A stretch of DNA of 64,000 nt, from NCBI GenBank assembly GCA_030710605.1, contig CP092865.1, forward strand, positions 32,315,359-32,379,358. Direction: 5' to 3'. Made by a program: the position numbers and the translations under genes. This document shows, one piece after another, positions 52,062-62,452 of the stretch (within the stretch, counting starts at the first letter, position 1; each line of letters opens with the position of its first letter). A model generated the notes under the pieces. It had not been told where the DNA came from. It made no database searches and saw only the letters and a list, made by a program, of their open reading frames with translations. This DNA is from Cordylochernes scorpioides. Its lineage: Eukaryota; Arthropoda; Arachnida; Pseudoscorpiones; Chernetidae.

Positions 52062-52708
52062 ATTATTTTAAAAATAAATAAATTATCCCTAGAAGAAAGA
52101 GCCTGATGTTTTCACCTTAACCTTCCGTTATCTTAGAACAACTAATCTTTTTGGAAATTTAGTCATTAAATATTTCACATCTTACCTATCTTTTTCTTTA
52201 AAGTCTTTTACAAATTTATTATCTCATCATACCTAGATTTTTTTTCTCTGAAATAATTGAAATTCATTTTATCTCTAAATTTTTCAGCTAGTAGGTAGTT
52301 TATATTTTTAACAAAAATATTCCACTGCTATTTTTTATTTAAAAAAAGAATAATAATTAAAAAAACATTGACGATTCTAAACATTTTATGATTTAATAAG
52401 CATAAAATATATTTGCCTAAAAGGTGAAGCACTCACACAAAAAAAAGTTATAATTATTCAAAGCTAGATAAAAAAAATGTCCTGCACCCAAAATTCTGCC
52501 GCTAGATATGAAATAAGCAAAAATTCTTCAAAAATTGACTAAAATAGAAGTTAGACTTTCTTTTAATCAGTCGTTTTCCCTGTGGCCCACTTTAGTTTCG
52601 TCAATCTCGGGGTTCCGGATGTAGTGGCCTCACAGAGGGTCGGTCGGGATGTCAGTTTCAACACAGGAAATCTCAAAGAGACTTTGCTCAACTGGGATGT
52701 CCCGGAAT
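52062..52708. other. spacer
   Basis: AT-rich with A- and T-runs. The plus frame from 52582 (MAHFSFVNLGVPDVVASQ) runs into the next repeat copy. Confidence 0.4.
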
Positions 52709-52945
52709 ACGTCAACAGGGAGCCTATCAATGACAAGATTGTATTTTTGAATACCTATCCTTTAAGGCGTGATATTCTAAGCAAGTTTTCTCCAAACTGG
52801 AATTTCCTATAGCATGTACCCCATCACAGCTTCGTCCTTGTCAATATATACTTTTGTTGTTGTAAACTCGCTGAGGAGGATGGCTGTTTGAAATCTTTGT
52901 AGATGGTAGACGGTTGTTGACAGTTTGATCCTCCAGGTGGCGTTT
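52709..52945. repeat. 235-bp repeat, copy 2
   Basis: Second copy of 51829-52061, preceded here by an open plus-strand frame from 52582. The minus frame extends to 53016. Confidence 0.6.
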
Positions 52946-54339
52946 GTAGTACCTCTTTGAACAAAGTCCTGCCAACCCTGATTTAAAGTGTTACGAGATG
53001 TTATTCTGGCTAACATCGCAATGAGAAGACTTGGGGAAGGTTAGCCTCCTGAAAACTCGCTAGCTTAAAGAATATTGGCCACTTCTCCATCAATCTATAA
53101 TAGTTCGGAGTCATAATGCAATTTGTACTGAAGGTAAGTTTGTTACCGAATTTAAATCCTATTAGAAACATCATTAAGGCCTAGATGTTTATCCTCATTG
53201 ACTGTCTTGATTTCAAATTGTATATTGATGTTACGTGAACATGGTAGGTAGCGCTATTAAAAATACAAAATTTGTTCTTATTTTATTCATTCCTCAATCC
53301 TTATTTACATCCAATGCGAAAAAAGGAACATTTTTCCTTTTCATAATGCATCAAAACACCGCATTTTCTATACCTTCCCTTTCTCAGGGCGCGCAGGCTC
53401 AATTCAGCAAATGTAATGCAGTATCATTTATAGCAAATAGGTAAAAGCTAATCCGTGTACTATTTTTGTCTTCCTAAGTACTGGAGAAATGTGGAAAATG
53501 CTTTACTCTAAGGTCGTATCTCCTATGATGGAAAATTTCCCTCTGGAGCCACCAGGTGGCGAAAGGTGGACAGAGAGGCTAAGGGGGCCGAGTAGACATA
53601 GGAATAAGTTTTCAACACCATCCTAACATGGAGGAGGACTCCCACTTGCCCTTGAAGTCTGTAAATACTTTTAAATGTGAATATACCTTATATTAAGTAA
53701 GCAGCATGTGGAATCAGAAGACAAGAGAAAAACCACCGCACTATTTTTCATGAAAATCCTCATCAAAACTTTCAACAAAAGAAATCCGAAATATGGCTAT
53801 AGGTCGATCGTCTTAGAAGCGGTTGTAAAGGAGGCATAGCATTCTGAGGAATGATTCACTGAATATATTAACGATGGTTCCGGGCTATAGACCTCATCAG
53901 TACAATAACGGCTAGTATTTAATAACATTTTTGGGAGAAATCGTGAAATCGGCCGAATTTGACAAAAAGAACTGCTAATATCAGAGATGACAAGATTTGA
54001 GTCATTGCTTTTCTGCAAGATCAGAAAATTATTTGTTTTAGGCATTTAAAAAATAGAGGTGGCCCTTTTTTATATTGAAAAAGCCTCCTATCGAATAAAA
54101 TTGTAACAACAAACATGTAGAAATATAAAATATCACACTAGTGGATTATAACCTAACTTTGAATGCAGCTCTTTATATATATCAAATAACTAAAATTTGA
54201 AATAATTTGAATTTCACTATATTTTAGACGTTTGGTATCTAATATTTAGTCATTCATTATATGTAAGAGTATTAAGAATTTAAGCCAGATTCCAAGTTTT
54301 TTTTTTCTTGAACACTTTCTCTCTCTATATATATACAAA
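52946..54339. other. unassigned region
   Basis: Open frames at 53235-53444 (+) and 53797-54045 (-) are unrecognised. No repeat ends. Confidence 0.4.
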
Positions 54340-54670
54340 CTAGACCCCACAGGCGGCACAGGTGGCACGCCTCGAGGCAGGATGGTCAGGGTGGGGTAGG
54401 GCGTGGAGGGTCAGCCGTAGGGCGACATCTGCGTCGTGCCCCGAGAAGCAGTTCCGACGCAGGTCGGCCCAGGGGTTGGAGCGGGGCACATCCACGGTGG
54501 GGGTCCACCGGGCAGCCAGCTCTGCAGTAGGATGCGCCTGTAGCTGTGCCGAGTCCAATGCCCGGCGGGCCCTCTGGCTAGTAAGATGGGTAATGAGGGT
54601 AACCGATCCCCGCAGGACGATGGTCTCCGCCTCGTACTCCGCATGATAGCTGGAGCTGGCGTTTTCCCGC
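54340..54670 (-). pseudogene. LINE ORF2 C-terminal fragment, copy 1
   Basis: Frames at 54646-54340 match copy 2 (RRPLDSAQLQAHPTAELAA-like block, HALPHPDHPASRRATCAACG), but shifted between frames. The 3' side is cut at about 54345. Confidence 0.7.
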
Positions 54671-54864
54671 AGGAAGAGAGAGAGATTGAGATTGAAACTG
54701 ATTTATTACGATGTTCATATAAGAATTTATAAGGTTGATTACAAAATTGAATAAATACGAATATATATATATAAGATTATAAAATGATAAATAGAATAAA
54801 TAGATATTAATAGATAAAGATAATTGATAAATATACATATATATAAATATATACAAGGTCTTCA

Positions 54865-55584
54865 TTAGTGGCGCCCACCGCGGGAAAGACTCCGCCACCG
54901 GTGGACTGCGAGAGTTCTTTCCCACAGAGTGGGCAGGTCGAGGTGATGGCTGGCATTACCCAACTCAAGACCAAGATGATACTTGTAGATGGTAGCCTTC
55001 GCCACACTTGTTATTTTCACTGCCCCGGGATGGAGGCCGACGCCGAGGAGCCAGGCCTGCAGATCCAGGGGCACTTCGCAGGAGGCGAACACCTCCCGGA
55101 GCAGGAGTCGCACGGCTCGGCAACTCCAATATCTGTGGGTCAGCGACCCGTCGCTGGACCCACAGGCGGCACAGGTGGCACGCCTCGAGGCAGGATGGTC
55201 AGGATGGGGTAGGGCGTGGAGGGCTGGCCGTAGGGCGACATCTGCGTCGTGCCCCGAGAAGCAGTTCCGACGCAGGTCGGCCCAGGAGATGAAGCGGGGC
55301 ACATCCACGGTGAGGGTCCACCGGGCAGCCAGCTCTGCAGTAGGATGCGCCTGTAGCTGTGCCGAGTCCAATGGCCGGCGCGCCCTCTGGCTGGTGAGGC
55401 GGGTAATGGGGGTCGCCGATCCACGCAGGACGATGGTCTCCGCCTCGTACTCCGCATGATAGCTGGAGCTGGCGGTTTCCCGCAGGAGACGTTGGCAGAA
55501 GTCTCCCAGATGCTGCGCGTTCAGGAGCGCGGCCCGCGTTGAGCGAGATGAGAGAGATTGAGATCTCTTTATTACATCGCTCAT
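54865..55584 (-). pseudogene. LINE ORF2 C-terminal fragment, copy 2 (longest)
   Basis: A 239-residue open frame holds HALPHPDHPASRRATCAACG, then SSDGSLTHRYWSCRAVRLLL (a CCHC-type knuckle), then LQAWLLGVGLHPGAVKITSV, ending RWRSLSRGGRH-stop. The RT lies upstream in a full element and is missing here. GC-rich codons contrast with the host. I do not assign a clade with confidence. Confidence 0.72.
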
Positions 55585-55981
55585 ATGTGGTTATATAAGG
55601 TTAAATACATAAATATGAGTAAATAATATCACGAAATGATAAATATATATAAATAAATGTAAATATATAAAATAATTGACAAATATACATATTTTAGCCA
55701 CGTTTTAAAAGTTAAAAGAGAAAACGAAAATATAACGTGGTAAGTTTCTTTTTATTAAAAATACAAGCTTTCAAGCAAAACGCTTTTCTTCAGGTAATCC
55801 AAGAAAATATGTGGAGAGGTATATACACCCAACTAAGTAAGATTTGAATATTGAAGCGGAATTGCCACGAACAAGCACGTATCAACACACCTAGAGAGCG
55901 AGCGAGAAATTCAGTTTAAAATAAGTTTAAAATAAATAAAATATATACATAAATCGGGAAAACACTTGAGGTTAAAATTCC

Positions 55982-56300
55982 TTATGCGGGATCCATGCTA
56001 TTACAAAAAGCTATGTACTGCGGGGGTAGTTCAATTTTTCTATTGAGGCTCGGAATTTTATTGGAAACCAAAGCCTCCAGGACCAGTCGTTGATATTTTC
56101 CGCTTATGTTACTGTAAATACATTGGGTGTCTGTGAAATCAAATGAATGCTGTGTTTCTGCCATGTGCTGATAAATCTGGGAACGGCTGTCTTTGTTCAT
56201 GATGTTTCTATTGTGTTCTTTAGTCCTGATTTTTCAATGGTTCTGCCGGTTTCACCAACATAATGTAGTTCGCAATTTGAGCATTTAATTTTGTACACTG
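55982..56300 (-). pseudogene. PLE GIY-YIG domain, left arm
   Basis: VYKIKCSNCELHYVGETGRT is followed after a one-base shift by MNKDSRSQIYQHMAETQHSF and LNRKIELPPQYIAFCNSMDP-stop. The CELHYVGETGR block is the GIY-YIG signature of PLEs. A frameshift separates the two parts. Confidence 0.8.
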
Positions 56301-56389
56301 CGTTAGAGGCGGATAGTGGGTCCTGCTTTTTAGAACTCTTTGTGATGGGATGCCTAGTTCTAAAAAGCAGGACCCACTATCCGCCTCTA

Positions 56390-56711
56390 ACGCAGTGTAC
56401 AAAATTAAATGCTCAAATTGCGAACTACATTATGTTGGTGAAACCGGCAGAACCATTGAAAAATCAGGACTAAAGAACACAATAGAAACATCATGAACAA
56501 AGACAGCCGTTCCCAGATTTATCAGCACATGGCAGAAACACAGCATTCATTTGATTTCACAGACACCCAATGTATTTACAGTAACATACGCGGAAAATAT
56601 CAACGACTGGTCCTGGAGGCTTTGGTTTCCAATAAAATTCCGAGCCTCAATAGAAAAATAGAACTACCCCCGCAGTACATAGCTTTTTGTAATAGCATGG
56701 ATCCCGCATAA
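56390..56711 (+). pseudogene. PLE GIY-YIG domain, right arm
   Basis: Same content as the left arm in opposite orientation, with the same frameshift. One visible residue change (NIRGKYQ against NISGKYQ), so the arms are young or kept alike. Confidence 0.8.
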
Positions 56712-57220
56712 GGAATTTTAACCTCAAGTGTTTTCCCGATTTATGTATATATTTTATTTATTTTAAACTTATTTTAAACTGAATTTCTCGCTCGCTCTCT
56801 AGGTGTGTTGATACGTGCTTGTTCGTGGCAATTCCGCTTCAATATTCAAATCTTACTTAGTTGGGTGTATATACCTCTCCACATATTTTCTTGGATTACC
56901 TGAAGAAAAGCGTTTTGCTTGAAAGCTTGTATTTTTAATAAAAAGAAACTCACCACGTTATATTTTCGTTTTCTCTTTTAAATATACATATAAACAAAAA
57001 TATATACAAGATCTTTATTAGTGTCGCTAACCGCGGGAACGACTCCGCCACCGGTGTAAGAGAGAGAAAGAGAGACAATTTTTTTTTTTGACAAATAACA
57101 TAGTTTTATTGACATCCCGTCAAAATATAGGCAAAAGTGCACAGTCCGCACAATTCAAGTAGATATGAAAAAATAATATATAAAAAAAGAAGGAAAATAA
57201 AAAATACAATAAAATATATG

Positions 57221-57862
57221 CTATGTACAATGAATATGTACATGGCGCCCCCGCTGCAAAGCTTGATGGAAGATCGCCAACGGGTCTCCAGCGATACCAC
57301 GCATTTCGCGATCTACGAAAAAAACGTAGATCGCGTGCTTCGCCGCTGAGGAGATGGTGATGGCATGGTCCTCGAGACCCACCGCGAAGATCCAGGACTG
57401 AAGATTCCCGATGTTGGAGAACGCCTCTCGGATGAGAGGGCGGACGGCGCTACAGGACCAGTAGCGGTGGGCCAGCGACAGGTCGCTGGAGCCGCAGGCG
57501 ATGCAGACTGGCTGGCTTGACGCCGGGTGCCCCGGATGAGGCAGTGCGTGCAGGGCCAGCCGCAGAGTGATGTCCGCTGCATGGCCCCCGAAAGAGCAGC
57601 GATGGAGAGATGAAAACGCCAGGCTGGTGGAGGGCACGTCGACGATAGGCGCCCAGCGCTGGAGATACCGCGAGATGGGAACGGCGGCCAGGCGGGGACG
57701 CTCCAACATGCGACGCGCAGTGCGTGTGCTGATGCGCAAGAACGGCGTAGCCGTCCCGCGCAGCACCACGGCTTCCTCCAGGCTCCTCTCTTGATGCGAG
57801 CCCCCCGCGTTTTCCGCCACCAGACGAGACGAGAGAGAGAGAGTAGCAAAATACACACACAT
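57221..57862 (-). pseudogene. LINE ORF2 C-terminal fragment, copy 4
   Basis: A 213-residue frame with HALPHPGHPASSQPVCIACG, SSDLSLAHRYWSCSAVRPLI and LQSWIFAVGLEDHAITISSA. Clearly diverged from copy 2, so it belongs to another subfamily. Its 3' region ends in an A-run (T-run on the plus strand at 57079-57090) next to GAGAGA. Confidence 0.72.
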
Positions 57863-58711
57863 AAATCTATTGTTGCGAAGAAAAATAATTAAATAGGCTT
57901 CCGAATTACTTTAAATATTTGTTTAATTAGTTATAGGAAAGATTTTAAATATAAAATAAAAGTTACTATGTACATGAGCGACCCAGCAGTTAGAGCAAGA
58001 GGGGAGAACTGAGTTTTTCCTCTTCCACGTGGCGCCACTGTTTTCCCCGGCAGGTCCTTCCAGTCCAGATAAGAGAGAATACAGAGGAAACTCTGTCCTC
58101 CTGACAATATAAATTAATAATAATAACAATACTTCGCTACAATATTAAGCAAAAGAACTAAATGGGAGCTTGCCACGATGTTTGACATCTCCAGATGAAA
58201 CTTTTTCAGAGTATATAGTTAGGTCTGAGAGAAAGGATTAAATGTCATATAATTTCAACCCTTGAATATGCTTAATAGCTCTATAATTGGTGATTTGACT
58301 ATTTTATGGTTACAACATTTTCCAGGTCACCGCCCACTTTAGAGAAACGTATTTTTTATTTCAGAATATCTGAGACTCTGCTGACGTTTACATGCAGTAT
58401 GTAAATAAGACACGTGTAGCTCCAGGAAGTGTTTTCTAACAGCGACTCTTCAGTGAGGAAAGATGAGGCAATTGACTTCGAGAAATTGAGGAAAACTTTC
58501 TCTTTTAGATCGTAATTTATTAACGTATATAATTAAACTTTTCTAGATTCTGTTAGTGTTGTTTAAAAAGCTTCACGCCAACTTACTGACTCCTATAGAG
58601 AGGGATAAGAACACGAGAGAAAAAATATTTGCCATGAGGAATAAAAATAAACTATCTCCTAAAACAGAGATGACGTGGACTGAAGAAAACAACACAAATT
58701 TGATGCCGAAT
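57863..58711. other. spacer
   Basis: No feature recognised. A GTGGCGCCACTG block at 58029 resembles part of a retroelement primer site but no LTR was found. Confidence 0.4.
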
Positions 58712-59232
58712 TGTTAGGACACCTCGTGACCATAATATGCCAAAATAACCCAGAACCCCACCTAACCTAACCATATCCCACCTTTGTCCATCTAAGCTAC
58801 AAACCTCTGGTGATCGCGAGGTGTCGAGATGGAGCCTGAAGCCGCCTTTAGCCTTGGCAGCACCGAGCCAGAGAGCACCATAGGTCGGTGGCTTGACTAC
58901 AGGGAAGGGGCGTCTGTCTTGAACTCTGGCTTGGGTTCAAGTCAGCCACCATGGGACATGTGGCTCGACCACCAGGAAGGGGTGTCTGAGTCCATCTCAG
59001 ACTAGCTTGGTAGGGCCAGGTCATCCACCACAGGTGGCTTGACCACAGGAAGGGGTGTCTGAGTCTATCTTGGACTCTGGCTATTGCCAAGGCTAAAGGC
59101 GGCTTCAGGCTCCAACTCGACACCTCGCAATCACCAGAGGTTTGTAGCTTAGATGGACAAAGGTGGGATATGGTTAGGTTAGGTGGGGTTCTGGGTGATT
59201 TTGGCATATTGTGGTCACGAGGTGTCCTAACA
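58712..59232. mobile_element. 521-bp MITE with 150-bp terminal inverted repeats and GAAT target duplication
   Basis: Begins TGTTAGGACACCTCGTGACC and ends with its inverse. GAAT flanks both sides (58708-58711 and 59233-59236). The centre has two or three imperfect copies of GGAAGGGGTGTCTGAGTC. No transposase. The minus open frame at 58848-59291 is inside it and is not a gene. Confidence 0.85.
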
Positions 59233-59319
59233 GAATCAACATTTTCAGTGGCGTTGTTAAATAAAACAAAACAAAACAAAAAAAAAAACAATTACCTATA
59301 ATCCCTACTGCAATCCAAA

Positions 59320-59400
59320 ATGATGGAAGGGCCCTGGATCTTCTTTCTCTCTCCCAGTGGCAAATCCTCTAACAGTTTCACCAATCCGAATTTTACTACC
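59320..59400 (-). repeat. decayed copy of the permuted-hammerhead-like repeat
   Basis: Keeps GGAAGGGCCCTGG, CAGTGGCAAATCCTC and CAGTTTCACCAAT in order, with an insertion between them. Confidence 0.4.
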
Positions 59401-59539
59401 AGTGTATTATGCCAGGTAACTTCGATACAGGCACTTTAGAATGAATGATATTGGTGAGAGCATTTTTTGGGGTCTTTATAACTTTTTAGGGTAATAAATA
59501 CTTTTAAATTTATAAATGTATTAGGAGTATAAATATAAA

Positions 59540-59900
59540 TTTGTGCGGTTTATTTTCGAAAATTGAAGATTTATTGTGAAATATTGAATAGACATTCAAT
59601 GCTCAAAGTATTGTCCGTCACTTGCCACTACTTTTTCCCATCTTTCTGGCAAATGACAGATACCATCGCGGAAAAAGGCCGGCTCTTTGGCCGTTATCCA
59701 TTCATCGATCAATTTTTTTACTTCATCGTAATTGGAGAAGTGCTGGTCAGCCAGGCCATGTTGCATTGCATTGATCGGAAAAGATAATAATCGTAAGGAG
59801 CAATATCTGGGCTATACGGCGGGTGGGGTAGGACTTCCCATTTGAGTGTTTCTAAGTACGTTTTAACGGCATGTGGCAGAGTATTATCATGTTGCAAAAT
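59540..59900 (-). pseudogene. mariner transposase C-terminus
   Basis: The minus-strand frame gives YLETLKWEVLPHPPYSPDIA, then a YDYYLFRSM block, HFSNYDEVKKLIDEWITAKE and PERWEKVVASDGQYFEH-stop. This is a well-kept mariner C-terminus with a small insertion near 59760. The catalytic HDN block is lost at 59890. Confidence 0.8.
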
Positions 59901-60011
59901 ATATAAATATTAAAATCAATAAAGATTTTACTTGGAAATTTTACATTTCACATTAAACACACCTAGATAGTTTTGAATGACTGAAACATTAGTTTATAAA
60001 AACAAGGGTCC

Positions 60012-60034
60012 GGGGGGGGGGGGGGGGGGGGGGG
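60012..60034 (+). repeat. G23 homopolymer
   Basis: Twenty-three G residues in a row immediately before a mariner-like terminal sequence. Length may be unreliable. Confidence 0.85.
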
Positions 60035-62215
60035 TCAATAAGTAATGCACAATGACCTATAGAAAAATATTTTTAAATATATCATCATAAAAATAATATT
60101 TTCTGATTAAATAAATATTCTACACATCTTGGCACACACACACACAACCAGGATTAAGATATATTTTGTATTTTTCAGATATTCCTCCTGAAATAATTAC
60201 AAGAATCCGACAACGGTCGGTGTAATTAAGTCCGAAGACATTTCAGCCACTGTAATTCACTTGAAGCTGAGTCTGTGTGTGAAAACGAAGCCGTGGATAG
60301 AAGCACAATACAAAGATGGATTAATCGCTTCCATTCTGGTGATTTTGATATTAGTGATATAGAAAGACCAGATAGACTAACCTCTTAGTGACAGACCAAA
60401 TTTGGTTCTCGGAGAAATTGATCAAGAATAACCGGACAATAATGACTTATTGAATAGTATAAAAACTTTCCCTGTCTAAAGGAAGTTTTCTTAAACTTAT
60501 GATCTTGGATATCAAAATTATGCTCAAGATGGGTGAAAAAATTGCAACACTTTTTTTAGACCTCATGAAGAGGGAGCTCTTGGGCGACTTATCATTGTCT
60601 GAATCCGATAGTCAACAAATATATAACTTGATGAATACAATGGTGTTTGATCAAGGTCTTCTATTTAGTTTATATTGTCGCGCTTGACCCCTCCGGTTCT
60701 TCGCGACGACGCCGCTTCCTCCTTCGTGGATCTCCTGACATGGGCTCCGTTGCTCTCCTCTGCAGCTCTACCCTGCAGACCACCCAAATATCTCCGAGAA
60801 CCACCAATCAAGTGAATCTCCTTTCCTCTGGCAGTATCCCTCGGCCTTACCTAGGTGGGGGACACGAGAGACTTACCAGTAGAGTAGCGACTGTGGAGTT
60901 GGCGAGAGTCATAACAGCAACCGGCACAAAGACTTCTAACACTCCTCCTCCTTTTATCGTCATCTTTAATGGATATTACATGATAAATAGAATATTAATC
61001 AACGGGCATTTACACTATTTCACATCCCAGGGCCAATATTAACAGATATTTAAATTCATTAGCCCCTGAAAAAGGACCACAGCAGTCGGCGGTTCCCACA
61101 TTATTTCCAGACCGGAAATAGGCGAAAGCGCCATCTATTGGCGGAGGTTGTAGGTGTTTTGAAGGCTCATAAACGCGACAGTATTATTTTAGGATATATA
61201 GATATATAATATAGATACTTTTCTTTTATCTTCTCTTTCATTTGGCGCCAGTGTCCTTAGCGAGACAGCGCTATTGCTGTTAGAGTTGAATAAAGTTGAA
61301 TAAAATGAAGGGCTTATATTCACACATACAGATTATACACACCACCGGGCTTATACAGATTCACCATAGGAAGAAGGAAGCATAGATGGAGCTCCTGTAC
61401 TCCAGGCAGTGCAGAACCCAACAACAGCCTCCAGGTCCGGTGCATGTCCAGTGGCCACACGTTCCTTCGTGCATACGTCAAGGTTAGCATATCACTGAAA
61501 AAGCTAGTGTAGAATCAGTTCTAGTCTTCGCTTTCTTCATCCAAACGTGCCACGACATTCGGCGATTCTATTAATCTCCTCCGAACGGTGACTGCGGCCT
61601 TGTAGAATTTATATAAACTAAAGAGAAGACCTTGATTAAATACCATCGTATTTATCCAGTTATCGGATTGAGACAAGGATAAATCGCCCAAGAGGGCTGA
61701 TATTAATGAACACTCTTGAAATAAATTATTCTATTGACAATGAAAGGTATGGTAAATTATTAGAAAAGCTGAAAAGTGTAATTGAAAAATTAGACCCAAC
61801 TTATAAACACTAAAATAAAATTACATCCGAATAATGCGATATCTCATACGGCGCACCAGACTTTGGCGAGGATTGCGGGGTATGAGTGGAATTCCTCCGA
61901 ACAACCCTGACCTGGCACCCTCACACTTCTACTTGTTTAGATGATTAAAAAGCCTTTCAGGTTTTAAAACATTTGAAAGTAATGTACTTTTACTCCAAGC
62001 TGTCAGGTGGTGGTTCATAGAGTTGGATAAGTTGTTTTATCAAGGTGTTCTGCAATTTGGCAACAACGCTGGATCAAATGTGTACAGAAGGAAGGTAGAT
62101 GAATGAATCTAATATATAGAGGACTGTTAGTATAATTATTATATAAAAAGTTTCAGTTTTCTAGCTTGTCAATAAAAAGGTTATTATACCGATTGGGCAT
62201 TATTTATCGACTGAA
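60035..62215 (+). mobile_element. mariner relic split by an inverted-repeat insertion
   Basis: Left GGTCAATAAGTAATGCACAA and right CATTATTTATCGACTGAACC are plausible inverted ends. N-terminal scraps lie at 60240-60560. The C-terminal part at 61820-62100 reads AHQTLARIAGYEWNSSEQP, then HRVG-VVLS and WQQRWIKCVQKEGR across stops and shifts. Catalytic Asp codons are mostly gone. Confidence 0.6.
60566..61725. mobile_element. insertion bounded by 120-bp inverted repeats
   Basis: 60566-60683 and 61605-61725 are inverted copies (TTGGGCGACTTATC; GATCAAGGTCTTCT). They flank about 920 bp that includes a 131-residue open frame (60647-61042) and a TTGAATAAAGTTGAATAAAA block. No recognised protein. It may be a foldback element or rearranged LTR debris. 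Confidence 0.55.
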
Positions 62216-62224
62216 CCTTTTATA

Positions 62225-62452
62225 ATCGAAGATATGGGATTACACTCAAAAGAGACTTTCGGCACTTCGGCGATGTGGATTTGACGTTCCAGCAGGACTC
62301 CACGGCGAGTCGCAAGGCGAAATTCACTCAGGAATGATGCAGGGCCCTCAGGAATGATGCAAGGCCCATTTTCCGGACTTCATCACGTCGGCGAAATGGA
62401 CGCCCTACTCACCCGATCTCAACCTGATGAATTACAGAGTGTGGTCTATTTT
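62225..62452 (+). pseudogene. Tc1/mariner-superfamily transposase fragment
   Basis: The frame shows TFQQDSTASRKAKFTQE, then a small duplication (GCAGGGCCCTCAGGAATGAT), then FTSAKWTPYSPDLNLMNY, RVWSILK-stop. PYSPDLN..DY..W and QQDS.. are the late catalytic blocks of Tc1/mariner-type transposases. It ends exactly where the satellite begins. Confidence 0.65.

Larger units (their letters stand above)
55712..56981. mobile_element. 1.27-kb PLE palindrome with GIY-YIG gene ends in both arms
   Basis: Arms of about 625 bp (55712-56337 and 56357-56981) flank a 19-bp centre. Each arm carries the end of a Penelope-like ORF. The ends also hold a hammerhead-like motif: CTGAAGA (56900-56906), A, AAGC, GTTTT, GCTT, GAAA, G-C-T-T. 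It is inserted in the third LINE copy: TATACATATTTT/AATATACATATAA flanks on either side continue one LINE 3' region. Confidence 0.82.
54340..57862 (-). mobile_element. head-to-tail array of 5'-truncated LINE copies at (GA)n tracts
   Basis: At least four minus-strand pieces of the HRYWSC-type LINE lie in a row: 54345-54670, 54686-55540, 55550-57060 (split by a PLE palindrome) and about 57078-57850. Each junction has a GAGAGA-type tract (near 54675, 55545, 57060 and 57835). 5' truncation points differ between copies. Confidence 0.7.

Noticed and set aside
59160-59195. Telomere-like repeat (GGTTAGGTTAGG)
   Set aside because: Only two units, inside a MITE terminal repeat and mirrored in its other end.
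58848-59291. 147-residue minus-strand open frame
   Set aside because: It lies almost wholly within the inverted-repeat MITE at 58712-59232 and has no recognisable domain.
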